Shown here: positions 26,890-41,200 of the stretch, one piece after another
Numbering within the stretch: the stretch's first letter is position 1
How the letters are laid out: every line of letters begins with the position of its first letter
Source of the DNA: Manduca sexta
Lineage: Eukaryota; Arthropoda; Insecta; Lepidoptera; Sphingidae
Direction of reading: 5' to 3'
DNA length: 64,000 nucleotides
Assembly: GCF_014839805.1 (NCBI RefSeq)
Contig: NC_051134.1
Location: 7,471,170-7,535,169, forward strand
Made by a program: the position numbers and the translations under genes
Notes under the pieces: model-generated
Database searches by the model: none
What the model saw: the letters and a program-made list of their open reading frames with translations, nothing else
Told to the model about the DNA's origin: nothing

Positions 26890-26897
26890 GTGGACAA

Positions 26898-28789
26898 TAT
26901 ATACACACTTCCACAAGTTTTATAAACACGGCTATCTATTTACAGTACGTGACGATGTCGGGGAGTGTAACAGCTGCGGTGCACGAAACTTGCCAAACTA
27001 AACGAGTGCCGTGTGCGCCGCTCAGAGGACGAGTAGTTAGGAGCAGTGTGCAGCCTAGCGTGGACAGAGTTTAGGCACAACCTGCGAGTAATCGGGTCAG
27101 TAACTGTAGTGAAGCTACTTGTGTGACTGACTCGTGTATAATTAATTCAGCCCTGATTGCTATGAGACCAAAAGTACCAAGTAATTGAAACCCATGATAT
27201 AAGACTTGTTCGTAGTGGACAGTAATGTTTTTGACTGTTGGGTATATTTTTTTATTCGCCACGCCTATGCACGATTTTGCAACCAAGTAACTGTAGCCTC
27301 GTGTCTCACACGTTTGACAATGTCAGCTGGCCCTATCCGTGAATTACATGGGTAGAGCTACTGCGGTGCACGTTAAACGATGGCAGCAACGCGCACAGTG
27401 TAAACAACCGAATAGTTTCATTAGTGGCATGTCGACAATATCTGCGTAATATTGCAAACTAGGACTAGAGCTCCGGCCAAAGACGCAGCCCATAACCAGC
27501 GGTGTCTAATTAAATTAGTCGCGCCTCTGCCCTCACAACGCTTCGCCGCCGCCGCCCCCGCCCGCCCCAAGGAACAATTACCTACACTATCTGAACTTTC
27601 TCATGAACTCGATTTTAATAAACAAAGCAGTGTTCTTCGAAACAACGCTCTGAAAAACATCTAACAGGGTAGTTGCTTGTTGCCCTGAAGGCAATTTGTA
27701 TTCGTTTTATATAATATAGAAGTCTAGGGTGTAAATTGCCAGAGGTATTCTCTATGCTTGTATATCTGGAGCCCTACTTTACTTAGCTGGTACACGTTAC
27801 TGTCTGACAAAAAGAAACTGAGTATCTCTCCATTGCATTATGGCCCCTTTAAAATGTCACGCGCTACTTCATCTGTTGTTACGAGTGAACATTGCTATGG
27901 CGTTCACTCATTGTGACTCGCTTGTTAGTTTTGCTATGAAAAACCAAATAAATTTTGTCAGTGATCTCCCGTCCGCCCACAAATCCTACACAAAATAATA
28001 CAACAGTTGTAAAAACAGTGCGGTGAGGCGGGCGGCGTGTCCCGCGCGGGAGCGGCGCGCCCCTCACTGCCGCCACAACAATCCCCGGCGCGCGGAGTTA
28101 GTGCACTCATATTCAAATACATTACTAATCCCTAGAGTCGGCAGGATTCGTTTCGAAACCATAGTGTCCCGTTCATGGAACTTTGCGAACAAAAGCCGGC
28201 TGCACATAAAAAAACTGGACAACGGTCAGTTGGACTCGCGTACCGAGGGTTTCGTACAAGCTTATAAGTGAAGTATATAAATATACTATATGTTTACGTA
28301 TTTCACATTTTTCCGTTACATGTGCTGTAAGACATGCGACATAAACGGTCATATCCTTTGACCGCCTTGACTTATAATTTTTTTCACTGTTAAGAGTCCA
28401 CAAACTCGAGTATTTGATGTAAATTTCAACTTCTTTTCAGGCAGGCGAAGAGACGGACAACAAAGTAAACTTATGAGGGTTTTTTTGAGATTCGGCACCT
28501 TAAAAACTAAGCTGTTAGTTTAGCTTAGCTCGCTTAGTCGAAAAAATCACATACAGAACATAGCTTGTGGTCTGTATATAAGTATGAAAGAAATATCTCA
28601 GCTATATGAACTATGCTTCTTAGATTGGTTCTTGTTGTGCATTGTAACGTTACCTATTATACTCACATATATACTCTGTTAACGTTACTAATGTCTTTCT
28701 AAATAGTCTGTGGTTATAATGTGAATGATTAACGCCCTCGCAATTAGAACTACCAATGAGCATCATCATTGCATTGAATTGTCATTGCA
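26898..28789. other. Unassigned non-coding DNA with CpG-rich patches
   Basis: GC-rich patches lie at about 27530-27590 and 28020-28100. No gene was recognised. Confidence 0.4.
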
Positions 28790-29400
28790 CTGACGTACGT
28801 CCGAATGGCGCCTGCATAAATAGGCGTGCAACGCGACCCGCCACCTTTTTGAGCCATTATCTTTGGCCGTGGCACTACATATTCACACACGTCGTTGTTC
28901 CCGCTAGGGTGAGTGTGCCAATTTACTAACCGCTAACTTTGTATTCTGGGCATCAGGGCTTGTGAGGTGTCACGAGTCGCTGGCGCGGAATGAAAGTCTA
29001 GCTTGCATTCCGACCTGGTGGATTCTGATTCCAGGTTCTTCTTCTTCTTATACGGCGTGCCTTTTTCTCTACGGCGTGCCTTCTTGCACGGTGCACTATC
29101 ACGGTGCCGTAGCAGACGGACGGGAGAGCTGCCTCCTGACCACGTCCAGCTGTGCACCTCCATCGTCGGGTGTGCTGACCCCGACCGACTGCCCGGCGAG
29201 CTGCCGCCGGAGCCAGCCACGTGTAGCATCTACGTGCCGTTCGCCTGGATCGGAGTTCCCCAGGCCAGTGACTCGTGTTGCATAACACCAGCAACCAGTA
29301 CCGAGTGTAACGCGGAGGTGTAAAAATAAAGCTCGTACCACGTAATTACCCTGAGTTATCAATTGTCTCTCTATCTATCTGCGGGCAGGCCCTCAACCGC
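28790..29400 (+). other. Promoter-to-polyA cassette, possible solo LTR
   Basis: A TATA-like box (gcataaataggc, about 28815) is followed by a donor-like ctagggtgagtg (28912), a GC-rich body, and an AATAAA signal at about 29324 followed by a pyrimidine-rich stretch (tgtctctctatctatct). This order resembles an LTR (U3-R-U5) or a very short transcription unit. Several frames are open on both strands here, but that follows from the GC-rich composition. LTR termini and a target duplication were not found. Confidence 0.3.
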
Positions 29401-30560
29401 CGCAGCATCACCTGCGAAAGCGCTAATTTATTCACTCACATAATTAGACATACACAACCATTTTTTTATCGCACTTGAAGACGTAATGGGTAGGTTACTC
29501 GCCAGGATGTAACCATGCTTGCCAATTAATCAACATCACATAACGCATAGGAACACACACACTTGCACGGCTACGTACGCACACGTACGTGGTTGTTTGA
29601 GAATTGAGAACGTTGTGTCACACAATGCCTTCCATATAAAAGCGATCTACGCCTTTATTCGTACAGTAATTTGTTACCACTACCATCTAAGTATTGTTGT
29701 TTTCTATTAGCATAAACGATTGTGGAGAGGCCTCTTGAATACCGCCCCACATATATATTACGTATTCATGACGCTTTTAAACACAAATTATTAAGTGTCA
29801 TCTTTGGAGTTAAGTTACAATGGGGTTGTCATGTCTGCTAAAGATAAAAACCCTAAACTTAAAACCAAGATTTAAAAAATTCTATGGACTTAAATTTAAA
29901 TCAAGAATCCTCAAACTTGGTCTCTAACTCCTATAATAATAACAAGCTCTGCATATACCTAACAGAAAGCTATTCGGAGTTAGTACTCCATATGTTTATC
30001 ACTCTGAGACGTTAACTTCTGAGCCTATTAATATTATATAATTATTTTGGCTACAATTGTGATTGCACTCTGCTGCTGACAACAAAAATAACAAAACTAT
30101 GGTTCTATCTGTGTGACTGAGGCTTACAAATAGTTGAAATTTACATCAAGTGAAGATGTATTAAACTTAGTAATCTAGAAAATGCTTGTTCAGATATATT
30201 TTTGCTGTCTCAATTTGTCAAGTTAAGACCTCGGCGAAATAAATCCAATATTGTCCATTCAGAACCTATCGGCACGAGAGGTCAGGGGCCGCGGCATTTC
30301 ATATAAAAAAATCCGACGCTCACATATTCCGTGAACCGAATAGTAAACACCAAAGCAATAGCGGAGCATTCGCGGTCTGCGGCGGACTGGCGGGAGGAGG
30401 ACGGGGGGGGGCTACTGATCGGATGTACTAGCAGCTAATAACCCACACGACACTTGATGCTACGAATCACGACCGATTGCTCAGAATTCGATTTCATAGA
30501 ATTTTATCCAATTAATCTACAAAAATAAAAAAGATCGAAATACCTATACCGGTTTCCTGA
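29401..30560. other. Unassigned non-coding DNA
   Basis: Nothing recognisable; there is a GC-rich patch at about 30370-30415. Confidence 0.4.
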
Positions 30561-30700
30561 TAAAGACTTTTATTTATTTATTTCCACTTCATATACAGAA
30601 AAGAACTTTTCCTACATACATAACTACATGTAAATTTTTTTGAAGTTACTCTGTATACCGCCGCATGTAATGACAAGGCTTTCAGCTAGAAATTTTTCCT
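30561..30700 (-). repeat. LINE-like 3' tail with (AAAT)n end
   Basis: Read on the minus strand, the segment ends in gtggaaataaataaataaaag. An AATAAA-like simple tail of this type is usual for CR1/Jockey-group LINE ends. No coding part is visible and the 5' boundary is a guess. Confidence 0.35.
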
Positions 30701-31383
30701 CGTTACAGACGCCTGGTGTTGACACGAGAGGCAATTGTCATTTTCCATCAGTAACAATGTAACAAGTAAAGCCCGGCATCGAACAGCGAATGAAACCGCA
30801 GTCACAAGGCTCAGGAAAGCTCGGACGTGTTTGGAATGTCACAGTTTAAAATACCAACCTGGATTGTAGTTTGCCATTCATTGTTCCATCTCTAGCTAGC
30901 AGCTGACTCGCCGGACTATCATCAATATTCACGGCTAATGAAACCGGGGGTTGGCAATCACTCCCTTATAAAACAGTGTAACATCTCGAGCAAAATACGC
31001 GCGCCGCCGCCTCGTCCATGGAATTACCATAATCCCCGAAAACGTGCGGATACAATTAAAGACGCAAAAACGAGCGCGAGTAGACGAACCTACAGACACC
31101 AATTAAAGAGCTGCGGATGTGTTGTGACACTGTGACAGTACTTTTACAATACGAGGCTAGTATCGGGATCATTCCAAACAATACTTTAATACTTCTCTCA
31201 GAACAATATGTATCTTGGTGGCCACTAAAAGTGGTTTATTATGTGATGTGTTTCGATTGTAAAGTTATAACGTAGCAGGCAAATGTCGTTGGTTAAAGGC
31301 TGCCTACCCAACAGAATACATAATATCGTCGGTGTAGAGGAAGAACTAAATAACTACCTACAATGTTATTGTAATGAGAAAAT

Positions 31384-31560
31384 TTGCTGCTTCGGTGGCG
31401 TAATTGTATTACAGTAGGTATTACAGCAGTGCTAAGATCTCGGGTTCAGTTCCCAGGTGAGGGAGACTGATATTGGGTGTTTGTACTCAGTGCCAGCCAG
31501 GGTCTGGAATTTGTCAATGTCTGGATGTTGTTGTACTTTTAATCTTAAAATTAAGTAACT
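31384..31560 (+). repeat. tRNA-derived SINE, truncated
   Basis: A tRNA-like head carries an A-box-like ggtggcgtaattg (31395-31407) and a B box, gggttcagttcc (31442-31453), followed by gatattgggtgttt and ggtctggaatttgtc. The order matches a SINE family I know from butterflies and moths. RNA polymerase III would have used the two boxes as an internal promoter. The body after about 31560 has decayed, so the 3' end is uncertain. A functional tRNA gene is ruled out because the acceptor and anticodon stems do not pair. Confidence 0.65.
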
Positions 31561-34500
31561 AATTTATTTAATTCGTAAAATATTTAAAATAATCATAAAT
31601 CATAGTTATTGGTTTCTTTATTGGTTGGTTTATGTACTCAAGTATTTTATGTATTGCTAAGCAAATTTATTTTTACAAAATGGCTTTATTTTTAAAACTA
31701 GACAATATAATAGTAGATGTGAGGCTAAAATATATATTATGTTAGAACTTGTATCAAAATGTAGAAAAGTTAAAATCGCCAAAATCAAAGCTGCATTTAG
31801 CGCCTAAAGATTACAACATCGAATGCAGAAGGTTTCATTATATTTCGCTGAACACGGTTGTTAAGCGACATCAAAAAATAACAATTATAATTCACACACG
31901 AGAAACGCACTTTACGAAATATCGCTCTCAAATGTGCCACACTTTAGCTTTCGGGAGGCAATTGGTGTGATTTCCGGCACTCCGCCCCCGCCACGCGCGC
32001 GCTCTCTGCGCTTCCCTCTATACCGCGCGTGTACCACACACTACGCAGTACTGACAATTACAGCACGGGCCAAATGTCACCGCAATTGAACCGAGCGCGT
32101 CTCATCACGAGCCAATCTACTATACAGTCTGCCATACTCATATAACGTAGACTCACGCTTGTATCTGAAAGGGTAGTCAGAGGTGCAACTGGTGTAGATG
32201 GATTGCAGACCTCATTTCTCACAATGGAAAGCTTGTTGACATTTAAACCACCAATATCATTTCAAGTTATTCGTGTATGTAATTTCCATTCGAAAGTCAG
32301 TTTTTGTTCGGTCACTCCTCGCCATTTTCATTTCATTACTCAGTAAATTGGAACCAGTGAAGTTCTGTATAGTGAGCACTCTATATAGGTACTAGATATC
32401 CGTTAGAATTCTCCGCGGAATTTTTATACAGCTAAACAATGTCAATATATTCTCATTAAATAACTATCACATATCCTAAATTATAATGCTAGGATCTTGT
32501 CGTCCGTAACTTATGCTATGGGGACCTTTTTAAGCATAATCAATCTTTATATTATGTTCACACTGAATTCGACTCTAGCAGTCTAACTATTACTGACTCA
32601 TTAGCGATGCCTTGTTTCACAAGCTCCTAGAATCAAGTCAATTTATCATAAAGACACCGTCCGGGCGATATAACGGCAATCAATACGTAATGTGTATTGA
32701 GTGTTGGCACGTCACACACTCCGCATGACGCGGCCGTTGTAATTGCGCGCGTTATCAGATGCATTGCAAACACCACTGTGGACATTTAATATGTGGAAAT
32801 GAATGCTTTAAGATATTAAGCAAACGTAATAAAGTGAGTGGTGTTTACATACTGTTATAACTGTACGCGATCGGATTCAATATGTGCGAATGCGGATAGC
32901 TCGCGGGGTCGCTGCTCGCCGCGTATGTGGCGCAACCTGTGCCGACGCACAGGCAAGAGGCAGCGGAACGCAGGTATTAAAGAATGCAGAAAAAACACGT
33001 ATAGCCAATGAAATAGAAAAGTACTAAATGATTGATTTGTGCAGTGCAGCCCGGCATGTCATAGACTCGTGAGTGGTCGCAGTGCCCGGCGCGACGCACC
33101 GGATCTCGTTACTGACTCAATTGTCCACCAAATTGCGAGTTACTGCGATGAAATGTATGCGCATGCATTCGGAAAATGTGCCGATACCGACGTCACGGTA
33201 CGATTGCGCGAGCTCTGCGTATACTCATCGAAACATCATTGTGTTATTTTGCCATTCTGACAACGGTTGCGCTTTAGTAACGTGTTTCCTCGTATACAAT
33301 TGATTTATTTAGGCTCCAATGCGCCACCAAGTCCTGACGCCACTCTGTTGGGTCAAAGAAACTAAAATAACATCGTGCTAGGTGCGAGTCTTGCAATGTT
33401 TTCCCAGGTAGTGCCGACACCAGAGCCACAAACACGCGATGCACTCGGTTACCGACGAGTGTGCGGAGTGCCGGGGTGTCCGCATGCCTCAGGCACGAGT
33501 GTTTGTACTTTCACTCATGAGAATATTTACAAAAGCAGCTCGAATAACGCAATAAAATTTAAAAAAGGAGGGTATAATTTGAGGCAATATCGAGTTTAAG
33601 TAAACAATGCCAATCTTAATCTTCAATCCAATCACGAGAATAAACCAATTCAAATAAAACATTTATAAGCAAATCAGAAAAGACATTGCTCCATTTTCGC
33701 GACGGATCGGAAAAAACTATAAGGATCGATTATTGAAAACGGCGGTTAGAGCAACAAAGCATTAATCACACGCTGCTTCTACGTCAATAATATCAGGTAA
33801 TGATAACATAATGAGCGTCAATACTGCGGTGCGGTAAGTCATATATATACATATAATACACGTAATAATATTCTGGCAACCACAAGATGAAGTTGTATCG
33901 CCGCGTGATTAGTTGCGATTGTCGTGCGCACAGCGGTGACGTTAATCAGAAGCCTTGTATTACATCCTGGAAGTGGCCGCGGGGACTGACACGTTGTATT
34001 GATCACACTACCATTGAATACATAATAATTTCAGTCCTTATTTACAAAAGGGAGCGACAGTAGTCCAAAAATTCGCCTTCTACCAGTCTGCGATAGGGGA
34101 GTGAAACTGTTGTCACATAGGCCAAATATTCCTTTCCCAGTCATTCTAATATTTCATCAATTTCTCTGATTTATAAAAAGTAAGTAATAAATCTGTATCC
34201 ATTAAAGTTAGTAAATATCCAACCAACAATAACAAAAGACACTAGATTATATGAGAAACAAAGCGTCACATTTTTTTTTCTAGTCTAGGGTCCGCTGCGT
34301 TACACCACACTGCGAATTAATGACGTATAGAAACGCATATTACGATTCATTATTAACAATATTTAATTTTGTTTTCAGTTTTGTAAGTTCATAAATAGGA
34401 ATTAAACTTATAATATCTACAAGCCACGATTTATATAGGTATCTATAATCTACTAGATTGCATCGCTTATATAAATGTTTATGTAGAAAATCCAAGAGCC

Positions 34501-37500
34501 CATCCCTCTTTTAAAATAATTACAATAGCAAATTTACTGTAAGGAATTCGTGAGTATAACATAAACCATTATCATCATGTCTGTGTTCCTCGAAGCGTGA
34601 AATTTACAGTCGTCAAGGCTCATAAAGGCGACGTTTAGCGCGCGGCGTGAGGTGTCCTCTCGCAGCCCTCCGTCACTCTCGCGAGCCGGCCTCATCCCTG
34701 CCGCGGGATGTTAACATCCCCGGGGCGCACTCACGGGACACTTGCGATGAGAAATTTAAAAACGAAGACAACTGGTCGTTTCAACGGAGTGATTACAGCA
34801 TTACTATAATTCATCATTTAAAAACGAAGGCGTCTTTCGTTAATTATCGATCATTCGTACAACAACGTATTTGGTATCATCTAAACGCTATAAAAATTAT
34901 ACACAAATAATAAAAGGCCCGAATAGTTACTGAGAAATTATAGTCGAATACAATAAGAGAGGAGTCGAATACAATATTTTCATTACCTTCAGAACGTCAT
35001 AAAAATTAAAATTATTCTTAGTTGTAGTAAACTTAAAATTCTCATTATCATAATGTACACATTAAAAAACTCAAGAACAAAATAGCAACAGTTTGAATAC
35101 AAAAGAAATATATGTAATGTGTACAACTGGTAGTAATTTTTTGAGTCATAAGGAAATTCTCGGCGCCAATAGTCACGCTTAATGTGTCCCAAATTCCAAT
35201 TCGAGCGAAATGCGAGCTAATATAGTGTAGATCAGGCGAAGGCCGTGTCGCCTCAATATGGAAATACTTGACGAGGCAGAGCGCGGGCCCGAGCGGCGGA
35301 GAGGGCTTGAACAGCGCAGCTACTCAATTTCTCACAATACCTATGGCGGTCAAATCGAAGCTATTGTTGCATTCTTTACTTGAGATGTAAAAAAATAACT
35401 GCAGGTATATTAAATGATAACCATGCAACCGTATTGATTTCGAGGCAAGAGAATGCTAATTGATTTAAGTAAATAAAGGCCTTGGTCAAATCACTGAAAC
35501 AGGACGATCACAATGACTAATGGGCCGCCCCGTCCAGCGACCCTGTCCTGCGCTGCGACGGCCGCCCGCCGCGAGCTTGTTTGTTATTGATAGTCCAGTG
35601 ATCACACTGCCGTATTACCATAGTTCAGTGACTGATTAGGATTATTATACATTAATAACGACATTGATATCGTAAATACAAACATTAATTAACATAACAA
35701 AGCAATGTTAATTTTGACAATGTAAACAAACGACAATCAGACATTAGTGTTTGGCAACAGTTCAACACGTAACCCCTGATTTAGATACTTGCCGAGTACA
35801 GATGAATGGCCACGAATACGACTGCGTAAACGGCTTATTCGGATGTATTGGTTACTGATAATTCATAATCATATTCGTGCGCGAATTATTTGCCAATAGT
35901 CTAAATGAGGCATAATATTATTACACGACTAATCAGGCACCACGGGCATGCGCCGCGACAGCAGAGGCAGGCCGCTAGCTGCCGACTGTACTTCTCTGAT
36001 GTCCATACACATATTAAGCACCCAGAGTTGCTCGGACTGAACAACGATTTGACTGTCAGAGTGACTCACAGCGAGTCGACTATTTAATGAGCGGTACCAA
36101 AACGATGCGACCGTCGCGCCAGTCTGGTTTGAACTAAGAGTTCGCTTACTTTACAATCTATCACGAAAATAAATTACTTAAAAGTAGCAAAAATGTACTT
36201 CCAATTAATATATTTCGAATTCGTTGCGGTGTTCATCGGCGCTGTACGACGACGGAACTATACATTTGTAGATGTGACATTAATCTATATCGTTCATATT
36301 TGATGATCGGCCATACGTTATTGGATGTTGATGGTTCACTAATACGAGTTATGTATTTAGGTCGCGCGGATCCTGGTAGCGAGCGGGGCTCATCGGCACG
36401 GTTATAAAATTTCAATTAATACTGTAATTCAATAATGAGAAATATGGCAGCTTCGACGGGAAACACCACTAATCACTTGCACCTATTTTTAAAATAAACA
36501 CATACTTTATTTGTATATGAACCTAACCTGAAATTCAATATGTTTTCAGGGTGTGCGATCTTATTGGAAATTATTACATATAGTTAATGACGTTGTATAA
36601 GAACTAATAAGCTACATTAATTACTATGTATTTTAAATGAATGCTTTAGTTGTAGTTACTCGCGCGAGTGTCATTTTTTAAAAAACAAAACGAAACAACT
36701 ATATCCAGCCAGATGAAAATATCGCTTTTACAAAGTGTAACGTTTTAAAAGTATGTCGAAAATTAATAAACTTTGTTATAGTGAGATAATTAAGAGCAAT
36801 CTAACCCAAAATAAAACTAGAATAGTCGCTTCTCAAACTCAGTTCGCGTGCACACACGATGTGAATTATCACTTCTTTCTAAAAATAGATTACAAACCAA
36901 TACTTAGATTAATCGTAGAAATGTTAATCTGAATTGTGAATATTACTTTACTGTGGTTAGAATTTGCGATCGCCTCACCCCGATAAAGTAATCAGAGTAC
37001 ACAGATGGCGTCTATTTAATGCCACGCACATACGTTACGAGCACCGAGCAGCGACCTCCGCACCGAAACACCGTGAAATAATACATGTGCACATACTTAA
37101 ATTATATTCTCGGAATACAAGTTCAATTTATGGCCCCGCGCCGCTCGCCCCCTGAGGCTCGGTGAGTGCGCTGCCGAGCCTCTAAAATTAGGAACAAACG
37201 AGACACGCTACAAACATAAATAAGGCAATCACTTACCCATTTACCATACTTCCATTAAAGGGCGAATAAATACCGACCACTATCAACACCTGGTGACCAG
37301 AGCCCAGACCTATCCCAACTGTGAATAATTAAAGCGTAGTTCACACTAGAAACTATTGAATCAAATGTTAAACAGCAGCCGAGTCCGTCAGCACTTGCAG
37401 CAAGCTCGCGCCTTCACGTGGCGTACGCAACTCTTATTATGGACATCTACATAATATGTGCGTGTGTGCGTGATACACTGGCACGCCGCTCGGGGCGCAG

Positions 37501-37581
37501 TGATGAGCTCTCGGTGAGCTCGGCTATGTACATATGTCCCAGGTGCAGTACGGGTACGTAAAACGGGACACGTGCCTCTGC
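31561..37581. other. Unassigned non-coding DNA with CpG-rich patches
   Basis: No gene was recognised. CpG-rich patches occur at about 32880-32970, 35270-35320 and 35520-35580. Short frames at 33039-33599 and 34647-34910 have no recognisable motif. Confidence 0.4.
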
Positions 37582-37690
37582 CAGTGGCGATGGGTCCGAA
37601 TAACCCGATTCCTGCGGGCTTCTCTTTATGTAGAATTTTTGTAGAATGTATTTATTATCAGAACAAGTTGCAAACTGCATTTTTGCATAT
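37582..37690 (+). repeat. 5' part of a hAT-like MITE
   Basis: The segment starts CAGTGGCGATGGGTCC and shares ataacccgattcctg and a cggcttc-like block with the complete MITE at 26733-26889. A matching right end and target duplication were not found, so this copy is truncated or decayed. Confidence 0.55.
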
Positions 37691-37886
37691 TTCAGTTTTA
37701 TCTCTCTATTGGGCGCATAATTATAATAAGTCAATTGTTTTTCTACTTATTATCACTTGTAGTAAAATTGCTACGTGCTACGCAAAGTGCTACGGGTGAC
37801 GACGTACTACGCGCTACGTGCAAATAATATTATTAGGCCCCGCAGCCACTTAATTCATATTAATATCATTCATATTATACTTTAAA

Positions 37887-38219
37887 AAAGCGGCGATAGC
37901 CTAGTTGGGTGTGGAACGGACTGCCAGACGAATGTCCGCAGGTTCAAATCCCAAGGGCACACACCTCTGACTTTTCTAAAAATCATGTGTGTTTTCTTTG
38001 TGAATTTATCGTTCGCTTTAACGGTGAAGGAAAACATCGTGAGGAAACCTGCACATCTGAGACGTTCTCTATAGGAATTTCGAAGGTGTGTGAATTCTAC
38101 CAATCCGCACTAGGCCCGCGTGGTGGACTAAGGCCTAATCCCTCTCAGTAGTAGAGGAGGCCCGTGCTCAGTAGTGGGCAAGTATATAATACAGGGCTGA
38201 TATTATTATTATTATTATA
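37887..38219 (+). repeat. tRNA-derived SINE, nearly complete
   Basis: The head contains an A box, tagcctagttgg (37897-37908), and a B box, ggttcaaatcc (37941-37951). A conserved body follows (gtgaggaaacctgcac, ccgcactaggcccg, gcctaatccctctcagtag), then tacagggctg and a TTA repeat tail. This is a common lepidopteran SINE layout. It is non-coding and depends on a LINE for movement. A related copy with a deleted B box lies at 45418-45722. Confidence 0.85.
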
Positions 38220-41200
38220 TTATACTTGGCAACGTCATTATTGTACTATTATGTAAATTTACTGAACACTACAAACATTTTAATTGAATTAATTATTCAA
38301 CAAATGTAAAGATTTCGAAAAAATATATTATGTTGAATTAGATTATCACGTAAAGAGGCAAAATGTTAAATTTGTGATAAAATCGGAATTTAACAAAGTG
38401 TTCGCAGTGAATAAAACTCAGAAAAGAGTAAATATACGCTCGAGATATTATGTCGTAGTAAAGAACTGATCCTGGAACAGAACGCTCAAAGCATGACGTC
38501 ATTAATCAATAGAAGTGAAGTTTGCTACAGAGTGGAGGTGCGAAGCTCTGCGCTACAATGCCACTCTGTTCGCGCGCGCTCTAATGTAAAAGTTATCGCG
38601 CATTCGTAAGTACAAAAAGAACAGCGCTTCGCTATAAACAAGAGCAGTATAATAGTAATTAAAAAACAAAGTTAGTTGTTGCACCTCTTGACTTAACACC
38701 ACGCGTTTACTGAGTTTACGGGCAGCAAACGCAAGGCGATAAGAGAGATGCAACACGGCGCGATGCGAGTGTACAGCATCGCAAGACACAGCTACAAGGC
38801 TGTAGTTCACGGACTTTAATGGAGATTAGAGCGCGACATCAAGGACGTATCGACATAAGTAATAATTTAGTAATCACTATATAGGTTTAAGATGATTTGA
38901 CAAACTGTATGCCTAGCGAGCGATGACCCGGGTTTGATACAAAAGACTGAAGATTCAAATCCCGATTAAATACAAATGTTGATTTCATAATAGATAATGT
39001 CAAAATCAAAGCCTCTCTAGTATCCCAATAACCAGGACATAAACCTTGTACCTATCCTAACATTATGATCAGAGGTTTGCCTATGGCCTCTATGATTCCA
39101 CCGAGGTATGTTCCTACATACATAATATGTATCTTCAATTAGGAAATGAAGTAATGTTTTATTTAGTTTGCATTCGAAAATATTCAGAGTATAATTTTCT
39201 AAGTTGGTAACGCGAGACATAGCCCATTATAACATAATATTTTAGGTCATAAAACTAAGGTCTCCACCGGCAGCGTCTTCCTCGCAATACAGCCTTAACA
39301 TTAGTGTCTCCGTGAAATATGTTATAAGTGAACATATAAACAAGCACACGGCGACGCGGCGAGCTGCGAGCGCCGTAACGCGACACAATGTATAGCTATT
39401 AGCTAGCTGTGTCAGTGGATATTAGTGGCGATAAATCAAGCGCGGCGGACGCTCCAGCAGGGCGGGACTAGTCCTCGGCGCAGCTGAGCGTTAGTGCACA
39501 CCTGTGACCTCACCCGCGTAAAACATAAGTCGCTGCACTACCTGTCTGATTCTTTTTAGCATCTCAACAATATGCGGTTGGAATACATGTGTGTTTAGAT
39601 CTCGTCTCGCGACAAACTAAATTGGGCTACAATGATTTCACACAATGTTCTCTCAAAAAAGCGTGCAAAGTCAATTAAGTACGTGTGCACGATGGAAGTA
39701 GATAGGTACATAATGTACTAGAGTATTTTAAAATTAATAATAGTAATAAGCGATGCTTCTTCCCGTCAGACCGATTTGACTATAAATTGTAGTTAAGTAC
39801 TTCAACTTCTTCGGTTTGTTTCTGCTATCGTCGGAAATACAATATGAGCTTATATACTGTAATATCATTTAACCTACGATACTAGATGTTTACTGGTTAA
39901 TTATTACATCATGATTTAGTTCGGAAAATATATTCTTGAACTATTAACTCGCGTAAATGAAAGTATCACATATATAGGGAGAACTTCAATTACATTATTT
40001 CGGTCGTGTAAAAATAGAGCTACCCATATCGCCGTATTGGAACCATCCCGCCCGGAGTAATCTTCTAATAAAATCACATAAATTTCATTGCCCGTCCTAG
40101 CGCTTGAACTCCACACCATATCGCTACAAAAGCCCAAGTAACAGCTATTAGACTGCAACAAGGAGAAGGCCCTATAGTATAAGGAGCTGCAACAGCAGTG
40201 AGATTACCGACTCGACGCCGCGCTGTTACTCGAGCCAACGGACAAGAAAATAAACACGCGTGAATATGAACTATGGACCCATTGTAATGGATATGAAGAT
40301 ACGAGTTTAGTGCTGCTTTAACTCATCGTGGCTTCTGGAATGGATGTAAAGTACCATGGACAATACAGTAACTTACTGGACGATATGAAACGCAGTACGC
40401 AACTACGGTTCGTATCTATGACCAGTGTGACACAATTATTGTCCATAAACTGGCCACTACGGAACAAGACTGTTCCGTGTAAACTAAGTGTGTGAGTGCT
40501 AGCGAGTATGCTGAGAGCAGCAGGTGCGCCTCCGCGACACAGGCACAGCGCCGGAGCGCGCCGCCACCACGCCGCGCCGCGACACATAGCTGCTGTGATT
40601 TACAACCTGCCTACCCACGCGTGAACCCCGTGCAGACGATAAAGTATGGCAATATTTAGGCCTCTATAGAGTGTAAAATAAAACGACTTGTGAACAATTA
40701 ACAAAGCTGTAATCCCATGAACACATGGGATGCGATAACGTGAGCATTATTTGGTTTTGTACACAATGGACAAACGATCGATATATTCGATTATGTAAAT
40801 GGCAATTGTTTTTGTATACCTTCGTTATATAATAATACAGTAATAGTAAGCTGTAATTAAATTACCAAAGTATTAACAAGAAACCAACACTTTGAAACAG
40901 ACTGAACGGTGAGCTAAAATGGTGTAAAACACTAATTAGTCTTTGAAATGACACAAATATTTTTTATTATAGAATGCGCGCGGTGCGCACGGAAACGACT
41001 CGCGAAAACAAAAACTCCCACACACTTAGTTAATTTGTTTGTAAGCTCGATAGGACTCCGTGACTAACAAACCATTTGCAAAGAGGCGGTTATCATCACA
41101 GAATAAGAGGTAATTTAATCTTGTTTTTTTTACCTTAAGCCCGTTATGATGTAATGATAACTAACAAGGACGCACAAATCACAATATTGTTATTAGACAA

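Noticed and set aside
28933..29362. Several overlapping frames of about 100 residues on both strands
   Set aside because: Open frames in multiple phases follow from GC-rich composition; no domain or splice-supported frame.
37887..37960. Functional tRNA gene
   Set aside because: The A and B boxes are those of a SINE head; the stems do not fold as a tRNA and the SINE body follows.
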